Source: Synechococcales cyanobacterium C42_A2020_086 (lineage in GTDB: Bacteria; Cyanobacteriota; Cyanobacteriia; Elainellales; Elainellaceae). From it: DNA of 64,000 nucleotides. Every line of letters starts with the position of its first letter. Positions within the stretch are counted from its first letter, which is position 1. This document shows, piece by piece, positions 18,159-28,300 of the stretch. Location: NCBI GenBank assembly GCA_015272325.1, contig JACYLU010000030.1:26538-90537 (forward strand), written 5' to 3'. The notes below the pieces were generated by a model that did no database searches, was not told the origin of the DNA, and saw only the letters and a program-made list of their open reading frames with translations. A program made the translations under genes and the position numbers.

Positions 18159-21100
18159 CTACTCAATCAGCTCCAGATCCGTTGAGTCTGGCTCAGGGGG
18201 TACAATCTTGGTTCGCGGACGGGATGGAGACGGCAACGCAGTAGACGGCTCAAGTCCCAATGCTGCCATGAGGTGATGCACCTGCGTCCGAACAAGTGGA
18301 TCGGGATCGGCTTCTAGAGTAGGCAACACGCGCCGTAGGCTAGAGGGAGATGCTGCCTGCAGGTAGGCAAGTGCGGCTTCTCGCACATAACCAGTGGGCG
18401 AGCGCAGACCTGCAAAGGTTTGCTCCAGTGTGAGGCGGCAACGAGTCTGCCGTGCCAAATGGAAACAGCAGGCAATCACCCAATCGGGCAGAAAGTGCCG
18501 CAGTTCGATCAGGGAGTGCAACCGTCGATGCAGCGACAGGGGATGATAGGGAACGAATCCCGATAGCGCCTGTAATTTCTCGGCAGAGGAAACCGTGTCT
18601 AGCAGGATCAGCACTGCCCGCTTTTGAGCCAAATCCAGGGTATTATCGAGAATTTCTAGTCCGCGTGCTCGGTTCTCGGGCGATGCTGATTTCAGGTTAA
18701 ATGCTGCCGCTCGGATTTTAGGCGGGTCATAGAGGAACTGCATCAGCAGAAACAACCGCTCGATGGCATCAGTTTCAGCTCCCTGAAGGGCCCGTCGCAG
18801 CAGGTCTGCTGCCGCCAAGCGTATCGGCTCATCGCCCAGATCCTGCAATCCAGCATAGACATGGGCAAGAAACTGAAATTCTTGCGTCATTAGGGTTTCA
18901 ATGCCCCTGCGCCCCAGATGATCGGCGACACCATCGATGCCGGCTTCCTGAGGTAATTTCAGCAGCACCCGCAGGAGCATCCGCCGGTTGTTTCCCCAGG
19001 TCGTTAGCAGACGGGTTACTAGCACTTCGATTGCCTCCGGAGTGCCAATCTGCCCAATTGTGCTCCAGGCATGGCTGCGAATGCCCTCAGGTTGGTAGAG
19101 GTTTTCTGCCAGAGTCAGCAGCAGCGGCAGCGCCTCATTTTCCAGTCGCACTAGCGCCCGCTGGGCGGCAGCACGGGTGGTTTTGTAGTATAGTCCCCGC
19201 AGCAGTGATGGGTAATGCTCTTCCAGATGGGTAGCTGCAATCGCCTCCAATACTGCGCAGCGAACCCGCACTGAGGAGTCTCGCAGCAAAGGCTGCACAT
19301 AAAGCCGCAGCGCCTGCAAGTAGTCGGCTTCGCCAAGAGCACGGCAACCCATCACCCGCTCGCCTTCTTGAGGGTGAGTGAGCATCCGACGCAGCACATT
19401 GGTTGCTTCGGCTTTCTGGTAGGCGGTGCCACAGCGCAACATCAGTGCTGCCGCCGTGCTGCGCACCACCGGATGGATGGCAGGCTTGAGGTAGCTTCGC
19501 AGGGCTGTCAGATCTCGCTCGGGTTGGGTGAGATAGCTGTAACGCAGGGCTGCTGCTAAGACCTCTGGGGCTGTGCCAGATTCTTGGAGTTGCTGCACCA
19601 GAGCCTGTACCGCATCTAAATAAGCCGGCTGCGGATGGTGCAACATTACCTCCAGGCTTTGGCGCTGTAGTGCTGGCGGCAGGGTGAGCAACCGGGGGGC
19701 TAAACGTTCGCCGGCTCGTTTGGGATCAGTCCGAATCAGCAACTCGATATAGGCTTCGCGATCGACCGCCTGATCAGACCGGGTAATGGCATCTTCAATT
19801 TCGCGTCGAAATCCCTGAACATCGACTTGAGACAGGCTCAACTGTCCCTGATCGGCACTCAGCACCAGCACCTCAACGTACTGAGCTTGCAATTGCTTGA
19901 CAATCAGCAGCCAGAGCAGTGCCAAAGTCGCTGTGACCACCAAAAACACCGACGCGGGTCGATGAGCAGACGCTGGAAGCCACAGCACCAGCAGCAGCGC
20001 CAAACCCGTTAGACCTGTCGAGACCGGTTCTGCGATACCGCGCACATCGGACTGTACTGCAGTGCGCTCACTCTCGGGTAAGGGCTGAAACAAAATCGGG
20101 GCAATGCTGGCAATCACCGTGTAGCGTAGCAGCTCATCGATGAACTTCAGAGCAGAGGTGCCCAGAAATAGCGTGACTAGTCCCGTTAGGGTAAGGCTGC
20201 TCAGCAGCAGCGTGGAAGCCGGAGGCAGCAGTGCCAGCCGAAACACGCCAACTCGTTCAATGGCTCGCCCCGAAATAAACCATTGGATTAGCAGCTCGAC
20301 TATCCCTAGGGATGCGCTAAACAGCGCCAGAAAATCGGCAATGGCATCGGCACTGATCGTCTGCTCAAGCTGGCTCAGATATTGAAAATCCAATAAAAGC
20401 GCCAGCACCTGCAACAGGACAAAGAACCCCACCACTAGCAGTGTGTAGCGCCGCAGCCGTCCCTGCAGGGTTCGTTTGGCAAACGGGTTAGGCTTGTCTG
20501 GCGAGTGGCGCTGCACCCCATCGGGAAAGAACGGGTGATAGATCTGGGTTAGATAGAGCAGCACGGCGGCTCCACCTAGCAGCATCACTCCTGCTAGAGC
20601 AATCACATTGGGTAGCCCGATCCACTGCCGCAGCACCGGCAACGATAAGCCGCTCAGCACATCAGCCGCAAGAATACCACTGCTGATCAGCGGATAGGTG
20701 CGCTTGATCTCACGAATCGTGAATAGCTGATTCGCCGTGATCGACGTATTGAGTTCATTAATGACATAAATGGCTTCTAGCCAGAGCCGCATCAAGAAGA
20801 CGGTGTAGCCTCCGAGGAAGGCCGGATTCAGTGGCAGCCGTAGTAGTAGCAGCGGCAGAGCCATCAGCACAGCCGTTCCCACAATCACCCGCCGCAGGGG
20901 AAGTAAACGCTGCAGCCAGGCGTAGCAAACCCCAAAGCCGGTACCAATCACTGCACTGGCAATGTAGATCCAGGGTAGGGATGCAGCACCATATTCACCC
21001 AGAAACAGTGCCGCTACGCTCACTTCTAACCAAAGAATGCCAACGGAGCTGAGGGTATAAAACGCGAACATCAAAAATGTCCGCTCACTCTCTTCCGGAC

Positions 21101-21176
21101 GGAGGTTCAGCCAGCGTAACCATCCTGCCGTCGATCCCGTTTTGCCTTTGGGAAGCGGCTTCCCGACTTGCTTCAT
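18159..21176 (-). CDS. Membrane transporter-like domain fused to HEAT repeats
   Basis: A 1005-residue protein. Residues about 30-440 contain ten or more hydrophobic helices in an MFS/ATP-ADP-translocase-like arrangement (for example LFLGEYGAASLPWIYIASAVIGTGFG and LVVGFFVLLQVLALLLDFQYL segments, given here in parts). From about 450 to 980 the protein is made of helical HEAT-like repeats (such as LLRDSSVRVRCAVLEAIAATH). In cyanobacteria, NTT-like membrane domains are often found fused to HEAT repeats and a cyclic-nucleotide-binding domain; here that binding domain is encoded by the separate gene just downstream. The transported substrate, if any, is unknown. The last 25 residues are polar and acidic. 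Confidence 0.75.
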   Translation of the reverse strand: MKQVGKPLPKGKTGSTAGWLRWLNLRPEESERTFLMFAFYTLSSVGILWLEVSVAALFLGEYGAASLPWIYIASAVIGTGFGVCYAWLQRLLPLRRVIVGTAVLMALPLLLLRLPLNPAFLGGYTVFLMRLWLEAIYVINELNTSITANQLFTIREIKRTYPLISSGILAADVLSGLSLPVLRQWIGLPNVIALAGVMLLGGAAVLLYLTQIYHPFFPDGVQRHSPDKPNPFAKRTLQGRLRRYTLLVVGFFVLLQVLALLLDFQYLSQLEQTISADAIADFLALFSASLGIVELLIQWFISGRAIERVGVFRLALLPPASTLLLSSLTLTGLVTLFLGTSALKFIDELLRYTVIASIAPILFQPLPESERTAVQSDVRGIAEPVSTGLTGLALLLVLWLPASAHRPASVFLVVTATLALLWLLIVKQLQAQYVEVLVLSADQGQLSLSQVDVQGFRREIEDAITRSDQAVDREAYIELLIRTDPKRAGERLAPRLLTLPPALQRQSLEVMLHHPQPAYLDAVQALVQQLQESGTAPEVLAAALRYSYLTQPERDLTALRSYLKPAIHPVVRSTAAALMLRCGTAYQKAEATNVLRRMLTHPQEGERVMGCRALGEADYLQALRLYVQPLLRDSSVRVRCAVLEAIAATHLEEHYPSLLRGLYYKTTRAAAQRALVRLENEALPLLLTLAENLYQPEGIRSHAWSTIGQIGTPEAIEVLVTRLLTTWGNNRRMLLRVLLKLPQEAGIDGVADHLGRRGIETLMTQEFQFLAHVYAGLQDLGDEPIRLAAADLLRRALQGAETDAIERLFLLMQFLYDPPKIRAAAFNLKSASPENRARGLEILDNTLDLAQKRAVLILLDTVSSAEKLQALSGFVPYHPLSLHRRLHSLIELRHFLPDWVIACCFHLARQTRCRLTLEQTFAGLRSPTGYVREAALAYLQAASPSSLRRVLPTLEADPDPLVRTQVHHLMAALGLEPSTALPSPSRPRTKIVPPEPDSTDLELIE

Positions 21177-21379
21177 GCAGCTCTGTGATGCCTCTGGTGC
21201 CGAGCGATCAGCTCATCGCCTAGCGGATTGTTGTGCAGGTATGCTTACCATCTAATCATGCCCTGGAGCCTGCGGTATCATTCCGGCTCTGGCTTTATTC
21301 AGAGACATAGAGAAAATCAAGTTGACCTGCAAACCGGTACAAGCCACTTTCCTACCCTGAATCGGTCTTCTGGCCAGTT

Positions 21380-21913
21380 TTACTTCTTGGGAGACAGCAT
21401 CATGATCATGTTTTTGCCTTCCCGCTTGGGAGCCTGCTGAATCTCGGCAACACTCTGTAGGTCTGTCGCCATTCGCATTAGCAAACTCTCGGCCAAGTCA
21501 CTGTGTTGGCTTTCCCGCCCCCGGAACATGATAGTTGCTTTGACCTTATCTCCTGCCTTCAAGAATCGCTCTGCTTGGTTGACCCGCACATGGTAGTCGT
21601 GATCCTCGATCTTGTAGCGCATCTTCACTTCCTTAACATCGGAAGTATGCTGCTTCTTGCGGGCTTCCCGAGCTTTCTTCTCTTGCTCGAATTTAAATTT
21701 GCCGTAATCCATAATCCGGCAAACCGGCGGATCAGCTTTATCGCTCACCAGCACCAGATCTAGCTCTTTTTCTTCTGCGAGTCGGAGCGCTTCTCGGGGG
21801 GTCATAATCCCCAATTGCCCACCGTCGGTGTCAATCACCCTGATTTTTGGAAATCGAATCCGTTCGTTGATGGTTGGTAAATCGCGATTAGGTTTGGTCA
21901 AAGCCATGGGCAT
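21380..21913 (-). CDS. infC: Translation initiation factor IF-3
   Basis: A 177-residue IF-3, which binds the 30S subunit, keeps the ribosome subunits apart and checks the start codon. The N-terminal domain ([18 protein letters not shown] to [12 protein letters not shown]) and the C-terminal domain ([18 protein letters not shown], then [18 protein letters not shown]) are complete and the length is normal. Two close ATGs at 21913 and 21907 are possible starts, and neither has a strong Shine-Dalgarno sequence. The gene is divergent from comF. A possible -10 element TATAAT lies on the minus strand at 22003-22008 but no good -35 is seen. The rpmI-rplT genes that often follow infC are not adjacent. 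Confidence 0.95.
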   Translation of the reverse strand: MPMALTKPNRDLPTINERIRFPKIRVIDTDGGQLGIMTPREALRLAEEKELDLVLVSDKADPPVCRIMDYGKFKFEQEKKAREARKKQHTSDVKEVKMRYKIEDHDYHVRVNQAERFLKAGDKVKATIMFRGRESQHSDLAESLLMRMATDLQSVAEIQQAPKREGKNMIMMLSPKK

Positions 21914-22214
21914 TTGATGGTTCGTGCTTTTCTGTAGGGTTTGAATTGCAGTTCGTTAATAAGAGGTTGCAGAACGTTACTAAGGTTGAACAGGAAATAA
22001 CAATTATAGTAAGTCGCACCTGTGAAAGTGGAACTATAGATTTGTTACATCCTGCTATTCTAGCCACGTCCCTTAGCTCCCTGTCCACCATCGGGCGAGT
22101 GATTTCCGCTCTCAGCCCAGAGGCGATCGAGGAAAGTTTGCTGCCTCAACCTTAGTCTGGAGCCGCAGAGCTGGGCTGCACATGGGGACGCAGGCTCACC
22201 CGGAGGAATCTCAG

Positions 22215-22925
22215 ATGACGCCTTGGCTGTCCCATCTATTCGATGTGATTCTGCAGTCGCCTTGTCCTCTGTGCAACCGATCAGCAGCCGAGGTGCTTTG
22301 TCGAGCTTGCCAGCAACAGGTGCATCGCTGCCAGTTATCGTCCACTCAGCACTGGCAGATCCAATCTCTGCCGGTGTTTGCCTGGGGAAGCTATAGCGGC
22401 GGGCTGAAACGCAGCTTGACAACCCTGAAGTACCATCACCAGCCGCGCCTTGCTCGTCCACTGGGGCAGTGGTTGGCAGAGTCCTGGCTAGCAAACCCAC
22501 CCGTTTCTGCCCGGTTAACAGTGGTGCCTATTCCCATGCACGCTAGTAAACAGCAGCAGCGGGGGTTCAATCAGTCCGAACTACTAGCGGAGGCGTTTTG
22601 CCAGAGGACGGGGTTTCCCTTGGCTCGACAGGGTTTGGTTCGCCATCGCGCCACGGCTGCACAGTTTGGGCTGGGGGCAGCGGCTCGGGCAGAGAATTTG
22701 ACCGGCGCATTCCAACTCGGGTCTGGATTCTTGAGGCAACCTCCCCAAACGGCTGTGCTGTTGCTCGACGACATCTTTACCACTGGGGCAACCGCCACCG
22801 CCGCCGCGCAAACCCTGCGCCAGCATGGCATTTCGGTTGTGGGGATTGCAGTAGTTGCTCGGGCAGAATGGGAGTCACAGCCCCCACAACTGCGGCTAAA
22901 ACGGCTAAAAGGCAATGCTAGGTAA
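22215..22925 (+). CDS. comF: ComF-family phosphoribosyltransferase-like protein
   Basis: A 236-residue protein starting at the ATG at 22215, which has GGAGGAA six bases upstream; an in-frame start at 22182 is less likely. The N-terminus carries a four-cysteine zinc-binding element (CPLC at 17-20 and CRAC at 29-32). The C-terminal half is a type I phosphoribosyltransferase fold with the PRPP loop VLLLDDIFTTGAT (181-193). ComF proteins are needed for natural DNA uptake in several bacteria, including cyanobacteria, although their biochemical reaction is unclear. The gene stands alone between infC and a small hypothetical gene. Confidence 0.9.
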   Translation: MTPWLSHLFDVILQSPCPLCNRSAAEVLCRACQQQVHRCQLSSTQHWQIQSLPVFAWGSYSGGLKRSLTTLKYHHQPRLARPLGQWLAESWLANPPVSARLTVVPIPMHASKQQQRGFNQSELLAEAFCQRTGFPLARQGLVRHRATAAQFGLGAAARAENLTGAFQLGSGFLRQPPQTAVLLLDDIFTTGATATAAAQTLRQHGISVVGIAVVARAEWESQPPQLRLKRLKGNAR

Positions 22926-22978
22926 CTCAGAGTCAGCCTCTAGCGAGTCCAATCAAAGCGGACGAACAAGTGAATATA

Positions 22979-23338
22979 TCACGGACGGACAATCGAACAA
23001 GTAGGCGGCAACTCGCTAGAACCAAAGATCGGCGTTGGATCGAGTCCGGCAATATCGCGAAATTGGGCGGGGGTCATGGTGCTGACAATGGGCTGATTCT
23101 CCCAGCTTTTCAGTTTATTGTGAGTCTGGGCTAGAAACTCAACGCCTCGGCGTAGCGGCACCGAAATCCATTGATCAACCAACGTTTCTATAAGGGCAAG
23201 CTCAATCAGGGGATAGGGATAGAGGCGCAACAGCTCTTCGAGATAAAGCTCAAACTGGTGCGGTTCATCTCCGCTGAGTTGATAACTGCTGACAATATGT
23301 TTCACCCGCTGGCGGCTTACCTGTTCTTGAAGTTTCAC
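22979..23338 (-). CDS. Small conserved-type hypothetical protein
   Basis: A 119-residue soluble protein, starting from a GTG at 23338 because no in-frame ATG is available near the N-terminus. It is helical and basic-acidic mixed, with segments SGDEPHQFELYLEELLRLYPYPLIELALIETLV and VPLRRGVEFLAQTHNKLKSW, given here in part only as landmarks. It ends in a Pro-rich tail. I do not recognise the family; the codon use and amino-acid make-up look like a real gene, and proteins of this type occur near photosynthesis genes in cyanobacteria, but I cannot assign a role. Confidence 0.6.
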   Translation of the reverse strand: MKLQEQVSRQRVKHIVSSYQLSGDEPHQFELYLEELLRLYPYPLIELALIETLVDQWISVPLRRGVEFLAQTHNKLKSWENQPIVSTMTPAQFRDIAGLDPTPIFGSSELPPTCSIVRP

Positions 23339-23955
23339 GACTACCTCAGCCCATGTTATTCATCCAAATGAGTCCAACTAATGAGATCTCGTGAGATCTC
23401 AATTGAGATCTAAATTAAGTTTGTGCTGTAAATGAGTGAATTACCCCTAATTGGCAGTGAACGGACAGTGAATGAACGTTTCAAGTGGGTTCAACCTTGT
23501 TTTTCATCCTACCGGAACTCACTCATTTTTACGAAAGTATCCTATCTTTTCAGTCTCAATTGTCAAAGTCAACCTGAATTTGGTTAAAGAAATCTGCAAA
23601 TTGGTCGCTAGTGAGCGCACTCAAAGTCTGTTGTGTGGGACGACCGGATTAGGTCAATCCTGCAATTGGGCTGAGCTAGTTTCGATCAGCCATCGAGCTG
23701 TCTCCTAAATCAGTCTCTGCCGCTCCTAAAATACGCTTCTAAAATTATCGTTTCGGCTGTTCTCTAAATCTCTGATTGAAGAATCTGATCGAAAAATGAA
23801 AGAGGAAGAGCCATCCGGGCCGAATAGCTTGCTGCTCAATGCCACTCCAGACCACGCGATAACTTCTCAATGACTTCTCAAAGTTCATCCGGTGAGATAA
23901 CGTTTAGAGGGCAGCCCTTCGCTCGTACTCTAAAAGGTATCAACGCTGGCGGACA
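23339..23955. other. 617-bp spacer with BglII-type palindromes
   Basis: No convincing gene. A 78-codon frame on the plus strand (23472-23708) lacks a ribosome-binding site and any familiar motif. The left part contains three closely spaced GAGATCT copies (23383-23412). The rest shows only weak imperfect repeats. The promoter of the DUF3067 gene should lie in the right part. Confidence 0.5.
23383..23412. repeat. Three clustered GAGATCT(C) palindromes
   Basis: GAGATCTC occurs at 23383-23390 and 23393-23400, and GAGATCTA at 23405-23412. Each full copy is an 8-bp palindrome. They lie 45-70 bp upstream of the minus-strand hypothetical gene and could be part of its control region. Confidence 0.8.
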
Positions 23956-24270
23956 ATGACTGGAGAAGACTTACATCAGTTGCTGTTAACAAAATGGGGG
24001 CGCTCATATGATGTTCAGCTCCGGCGCACCCAAGGCAAGGTATTTCTGCAGGTGATGTGGAAATATTTGGAGCAGGCGTCTTTTCCAATGACTGAGGCAG
24101 ACTATTTGGCGCACCTAGAAACCGTGGCTAGCTACATCAGCGCCTGGGGAGGCAGCGAGCAAGTGCAGCAGTGGATCGAGCAAACCCGCGAACGCCCGCG
24201 CCTCGGCAAGGCAGTCAACATCCCTATCGATTTAGGAGAACGAGCCTCTGAATGGATCGTCGAGAAATAG
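23956..24270 (+). CDS. DUF3067 family protein
   Basis: A 104-residue protein matching the DUF3067 family, which is restricted to cyanobacteria and plastids. Landmarks are TGEDLHQLLLTKWGRSYDVQ at the start, then FLQVMWKYLEQASFP and RPRLGKAVNIPIDLGERASEW at the end. No membrane segment is present and the function is not established. It stands alone; a 22-bp tandem duplication starts just after its stop codon, and tatC lies convergent beyond that. Confidence 0.85.
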   Translation: MTGEDLHQLLLTKWGRSYDVQLRRTQGKVFLQVMWKYLEQASFPMTEADYLAHLETVASYISAWGGSEQVQQWIEQTRERPRLGKAVNIPIDLGERASEWIVEK

Positions 24271-24271
24271 G

Positions 24272-24315
24272 CTTGCTGTTCAGGCTGTTCAGTCTTGCTG
24301 TTCAGGCTGTTCAGT
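24272..24315. repeat. 22-bp perfect tandem duplication
   Basis: A 22-bp unit beginning CTTGCTGTTCAGG is repeated exactly, at 24272-24293 and 24294-24315, directly after the stop codon of the DUF3067 gene. Each unit itself contains two CTGTTCAG copies. It is the longest of the spacer duplications in the window. Confidence 0.95.
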
Positions 24316-24363
24316 AAAGAGTTTAGAAAAGGGTTTGAAGCGTGAACGATGGGGCGCACCCCG

Positions 24364-25188
24364 CTAGCGACGAGCAAGTTTCACCATGAGGATGCCGCCA
24401 AAATATAAACTCAGGACTGCACCCCCCAGCAAACTTTGCGTCACTGGATCCGTAGAAGGCGTGAGCACCGCTCCTAAAACCGCTGCTGCCAGAATGATGT
24501 AGCGCCAGCCCGACAGCATTTGCTCTGACGAAACAATACCTAGCAATCCCAGCAAAAGCTGAATAATGGGAATCTGAAACGCCAAGCCAGTGCTGAAAAG
24601 CAGCAATAGCACGAACTCAAAGTAACGCTCAATCGACCAGAGTTGCTCTACAACCCCTTCACCGTAGCTGATGAAAAAGTTGAGCGCGGCGGGGATCAGT
24701 AGGAAGTAGGCAAATACTAGCCCGGCAGCGAAGAGAACGGTGGAGCCTAACACGATTGGCCCCAACAGGCGACGCTCACGACGAGTCAATCCTGGCAGCA
24801 CAAACTGGATAATTTGGTAAAGCACAAAAGGGCTAGAAACCAGCAATCCGCTGTAGCCAGCGACCTTCAGCGACACAAAAAAGTATTCTCCTGGAGCGAG
24901 CTGCAAAAATTTAGCGCCCTGAGCCGGCACCTCTAGCAGCTGCACAATCGGGTTGACGAAAATAAAGCAGACGATAATGCCCAGAACTACCGCAATCAAA
25001 GCATAGAAAATGCGCAGCCGCAGCTCCTCAAGGTGATCAAACAGCGACATTTCCACATCGTCGGGCAGTTCGTCGAGGTCCTCTTCGCGGGAAGCCGAGG
25101 CCGCCTGGTCATTCTTTGGGACGGCGGGAGAGTCCGCATGGGTGAGGGGCGGTAAGGATGCAGTCTCAAGATCAGGAGGAACGGTCAT
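24364..25188 (-). CDS. tatC: Twin-arginine translocase subunit TatC
   Basis: A 274-residue integral membrane protein, the core receptor of the Tat pathway that carries folded proteins across the thylakoid and cytoplasmic membranes. Residues about 47-60 have the TatC signature [14 protein letters not shown], and six hydrophobic helices follow. Conserved segments include [16 protein letters not shown] with the nearby RRERR loop, and [15 protein letters not shown]. The first 45 residues are acidic and extended, as in other cyanobacterial TatC. The start is taken as the ATG at 25188, with AGGAGG-like sequence nearby; an in-frame extension to 25308 lacks family similarity. No tatA gene is adjacent. 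Confidence 0.94.
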   Translation of the reverse strand: MTVPPDLETASLPPLTHADSPAVPKNDQAASASREEDLDELPDDVEMSLFDHLEELRLRIFYALIAVVLGIIVCFIFVNPIVQLLEVPAQGAKFLQLAPGEYFFVSLKVAGYSGLLVSSPFVLYQIIQFVLPGLTRRERRLLGPIVLGSTVLFAAGLVFAYFLLIPAALNFFISYGEGVVEQLWSIERYFEFVLLLLFSTGLAFQIPIIQLLLGLLGIVSSEQMLSGWRYIILAAAVLGAVLTPSTDPVTQSLLGGAVLSLYFGGILMVKLARR

Positions 25189-25352
25189 GATGAGAACAGT
25201 CCAACGACAATAAGGAGTCAAAGCGCTGAAACGCCGGCAGCGGGGGCAGGTGCTCGTTACCCCCTGGCTGACTAGTCGCATGACGATGCCAAGCAACCAA
25301 GGGATCACCTGTTATTATGACTTTCTTTTAGCCTAGCGGTTTTGGGATGAGG

Positions 25353-28300
25353 TCATGTCCGCCTCCTCAGTGCTTGGGTGTAGACCGGCTGGATCAAATC
25401 AATCACAATGTCGAGACGCAGGTGGTCGATCCAGGTGGTGAGAGCCGCCGCCAGTGCCCTGTGGGATGCAGGCATTTCAGCCACCCGCTTTAATAACTGC
25501 TCATCGTCGAGGCGAATCGCCGCCTGATAGAGTAGCGTCAGCTCTTCGATGGGTAGCGTAGCCAGGGCCGTGCGGTGCTGATCGAGATCCAGCAGCGTTG
25601 CTTCTAGCTCGAGATCGGCTGCGGCGTCTCTATTGATCTCATTAATTTCATAGCGGTATTGCACCTGCAAATGCTGCGCCATCTTGGCAAACAGCACATC
25701 CTCCTGGAAAGGTTTAGTCAGAAAATCATCGCAGCCGACAGCCATCACCCCAGCTCGATCTTCTTCAAAGGCATAGGCGGTCAAGGCAATGATCACCGTT
25801 CGCTGCAGTGCTTCTGCTGAGGGCTGGCAAGATGGCTGGCCGGCCGGTTGGATCAGGTGGTCCCGTTCCCGCTGGCGAATCTGCCGGGTTGCTTCGTAGC
25901 CGTCCATCACAGGCATTTGCATATCCATCCAGATCAGATGCGGTCGCCAACTCTCCCAGAGCTGCAGGGCGTCTTGACCGTTCGTCGCTTCCTGGACTGC
26001 GAAGCCAATGCCGAGCAGCAGCTTCACCAGCAACTGACGATTCTCCCATTTGTCTTCGACTACCAGAATTCGATAGTTTGGCTGATTGGGTGCCAAGCCG
26101 ACCACCCGCTGGGGGAACTGTTGCGTTGGGGTAGCAACCGGCTCGGTTCCCAATTGCAGGGGAATCTCGAAGCGGAAGGTAGAGCCTTGCCCCAACACGC
26201 TGTGTACGGTGATATCCCCTCCCATGAGGCGAACAAACTGCCGACTGATGGGGAGTCCTAGACCAGTGCCCTCCAGCGAACGGCGCCCCGATTCGGCCTG
26301 CACGAACGCTTCAAAAAGCTGTTCCAAGTCAGAGGTGGCAATGCCGGGTCCTGTGTCTTCCACCTCAAAGCACAGTCGCTTGCTGAGATTGTGCGTCTGT
26401 TGGGTCACGCGCAGGGTGACGGTGCCGTGCGATGTGAATTTAATGGCATTGCCCAAGAGGTTGATCAACACCTGTCGCAGTTTGCTGGCATCAGTGTAGA
26501 TGTATTGCGGCACATCGGGCGCTAAGTTAAACAACAGCCGTAGCCCCTGAGAGCGGGCTTTTAGATGCAGCATTTCTTCTAAGCCATCGAGCAGGCTGTA
26601 GAGATCAAACGTATGCTGATTCAGCGTTACCTGTCCTGCTTCGATTTTGGACATTTCCAGGACATCGTTGATGAGAGTGAGCAGGTGTTCGCCGCTGCTG
26701 TTGATAATGCCCAGATATTCCTGCTGTTCTAGATTCAGCGAGGGATCGCGGATGAGGAGTTGCGTAAAGCCGAGAATGGCATTGAGGGGTGTGCGTAGTT
26801 CGTGGCTGATTTTGGCCAAAAACTCGCTTTTGGCTTGGTTGGCCGCATCCGCTGCTTCTTTGGCTTGCTGTAGCTCTGCCGACTGGTGCCGTGCTTGGGC
26901 TAACAACTCGGCTTGCTGTAGAGCAACCCCCAACTGCACCGCAATATGAGTCACAAACTCAATTTCTTTGGCTTGCCACTGGCGGGGGGCAGCACATTGA
27001 TGGATGCACAGCAACCCCCACAACTCATCGCCCTTCAACAGCGGAGCCACCAAATTGGCCCGCACCTGAAACTGAGAGAGGGTGTCCAGGTAACAGGATT
27101 GCAGTCCTGCCGCATAGATATCATCAACGGCGCAGACGCGACCCTGCTGGTAGTAGGTAGCATGATTTTCACCAAAGCAGTGGTCATGCACCTTTGCCGT
27201 CATTGCCGCCCGAAAGCCGGGAAGTACTGCCTCGGCAACGATCTCGCCGTCGTTGTAGCTTGAGGTGGGGTCAAAGCGGAACATGGCCACGCGGTCGGCA
27301 CTGAGCAACTGCCGCACTTCTGTCGCGGTAGTTTGAAAAATCGTTTCGATATCGAGGGTTTGGCGAATTTTTTCAATGACTTGGGCGATCGCCCGCTCGC
27401 GTTCTGCCTCTAGCGCCAACTCCTCTGCCCGCTGCCGAAGCTGGTGCTCTAAGCGGCTTTGCAGCATGGTCGAGCGATGTTCAGCTTGCCCGAGCCGTTC
27501 GGCCTGTTGCAAAGCTACCCCGAGCTGTGAGCTAATTTGAATCAAAAAATTGAGATCACTGTCGTTCCAGTGGCGAACTCCCGAGTTTTGATAGGCCGCT
27601 AGCAGCCCCCAGAGCTGTTGCCCCTGATAGATAGCCACAATGGCATAGGCTCTGGCCTGGTAGGACTCTAGCGCTCGGATGTAGCAGTCGCTAAAGCCAG
27701 CATTATAGATATCGGCGCACACTCGAAGGATTTCGCCTTGCGTGAAACCACCGCCATCTGTTGCTTGCAGATGCGAATCGGCCGGCAGAGAGCAGGCAAG
27801 CTGTTTGGCACTGCATTCACTGATGTTGTCAAACAGATGCGGAGCGGTTTGCTGGGTCTGAAGCAGCGAGTTCCAGCCTTCGGCTACCGATTCCACCACA
27901 AAGCAGCCGCTCCAGTCCGCGTTGAAGCGGTAAATACCGACACGATCCACATTGAGCAGCAGCCGTACCTCTTGGGTTGTTGTCTGAAAGATCGTCTCTA
28001 GATCGAGTGAGCGGCGAATTTTGTCGATGATGGTTGTGATCGCTCTCTCCCGCTCCACAGCACGCGCGAGCTGCTCTGACTGTAGGCGCAGTTGCTTCAG
28101 CGATTCCGCTTGCTGCAGCGCCACCCCGAGATGGCTGCCAATTTGAGTCAACAGGCTAATCTCTGCCGTCTCCCAATGGCGTGGCTGCTGATGGTGATAA
28201 GCGATGAGCAGCCCCCACAGCCCTTCGCCCACAAACACCGGAACCGCTATATAGGCGCGAATTTGCAGCTGGTTCAACACCGCTCGCTGGCAGGCAAGGG

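Noticed and set aside
23472..23708. 78-codon plus-strand frame
   Set aside because: No ribosome-binding site or family likeness; it lies in an AT-rich spacer.
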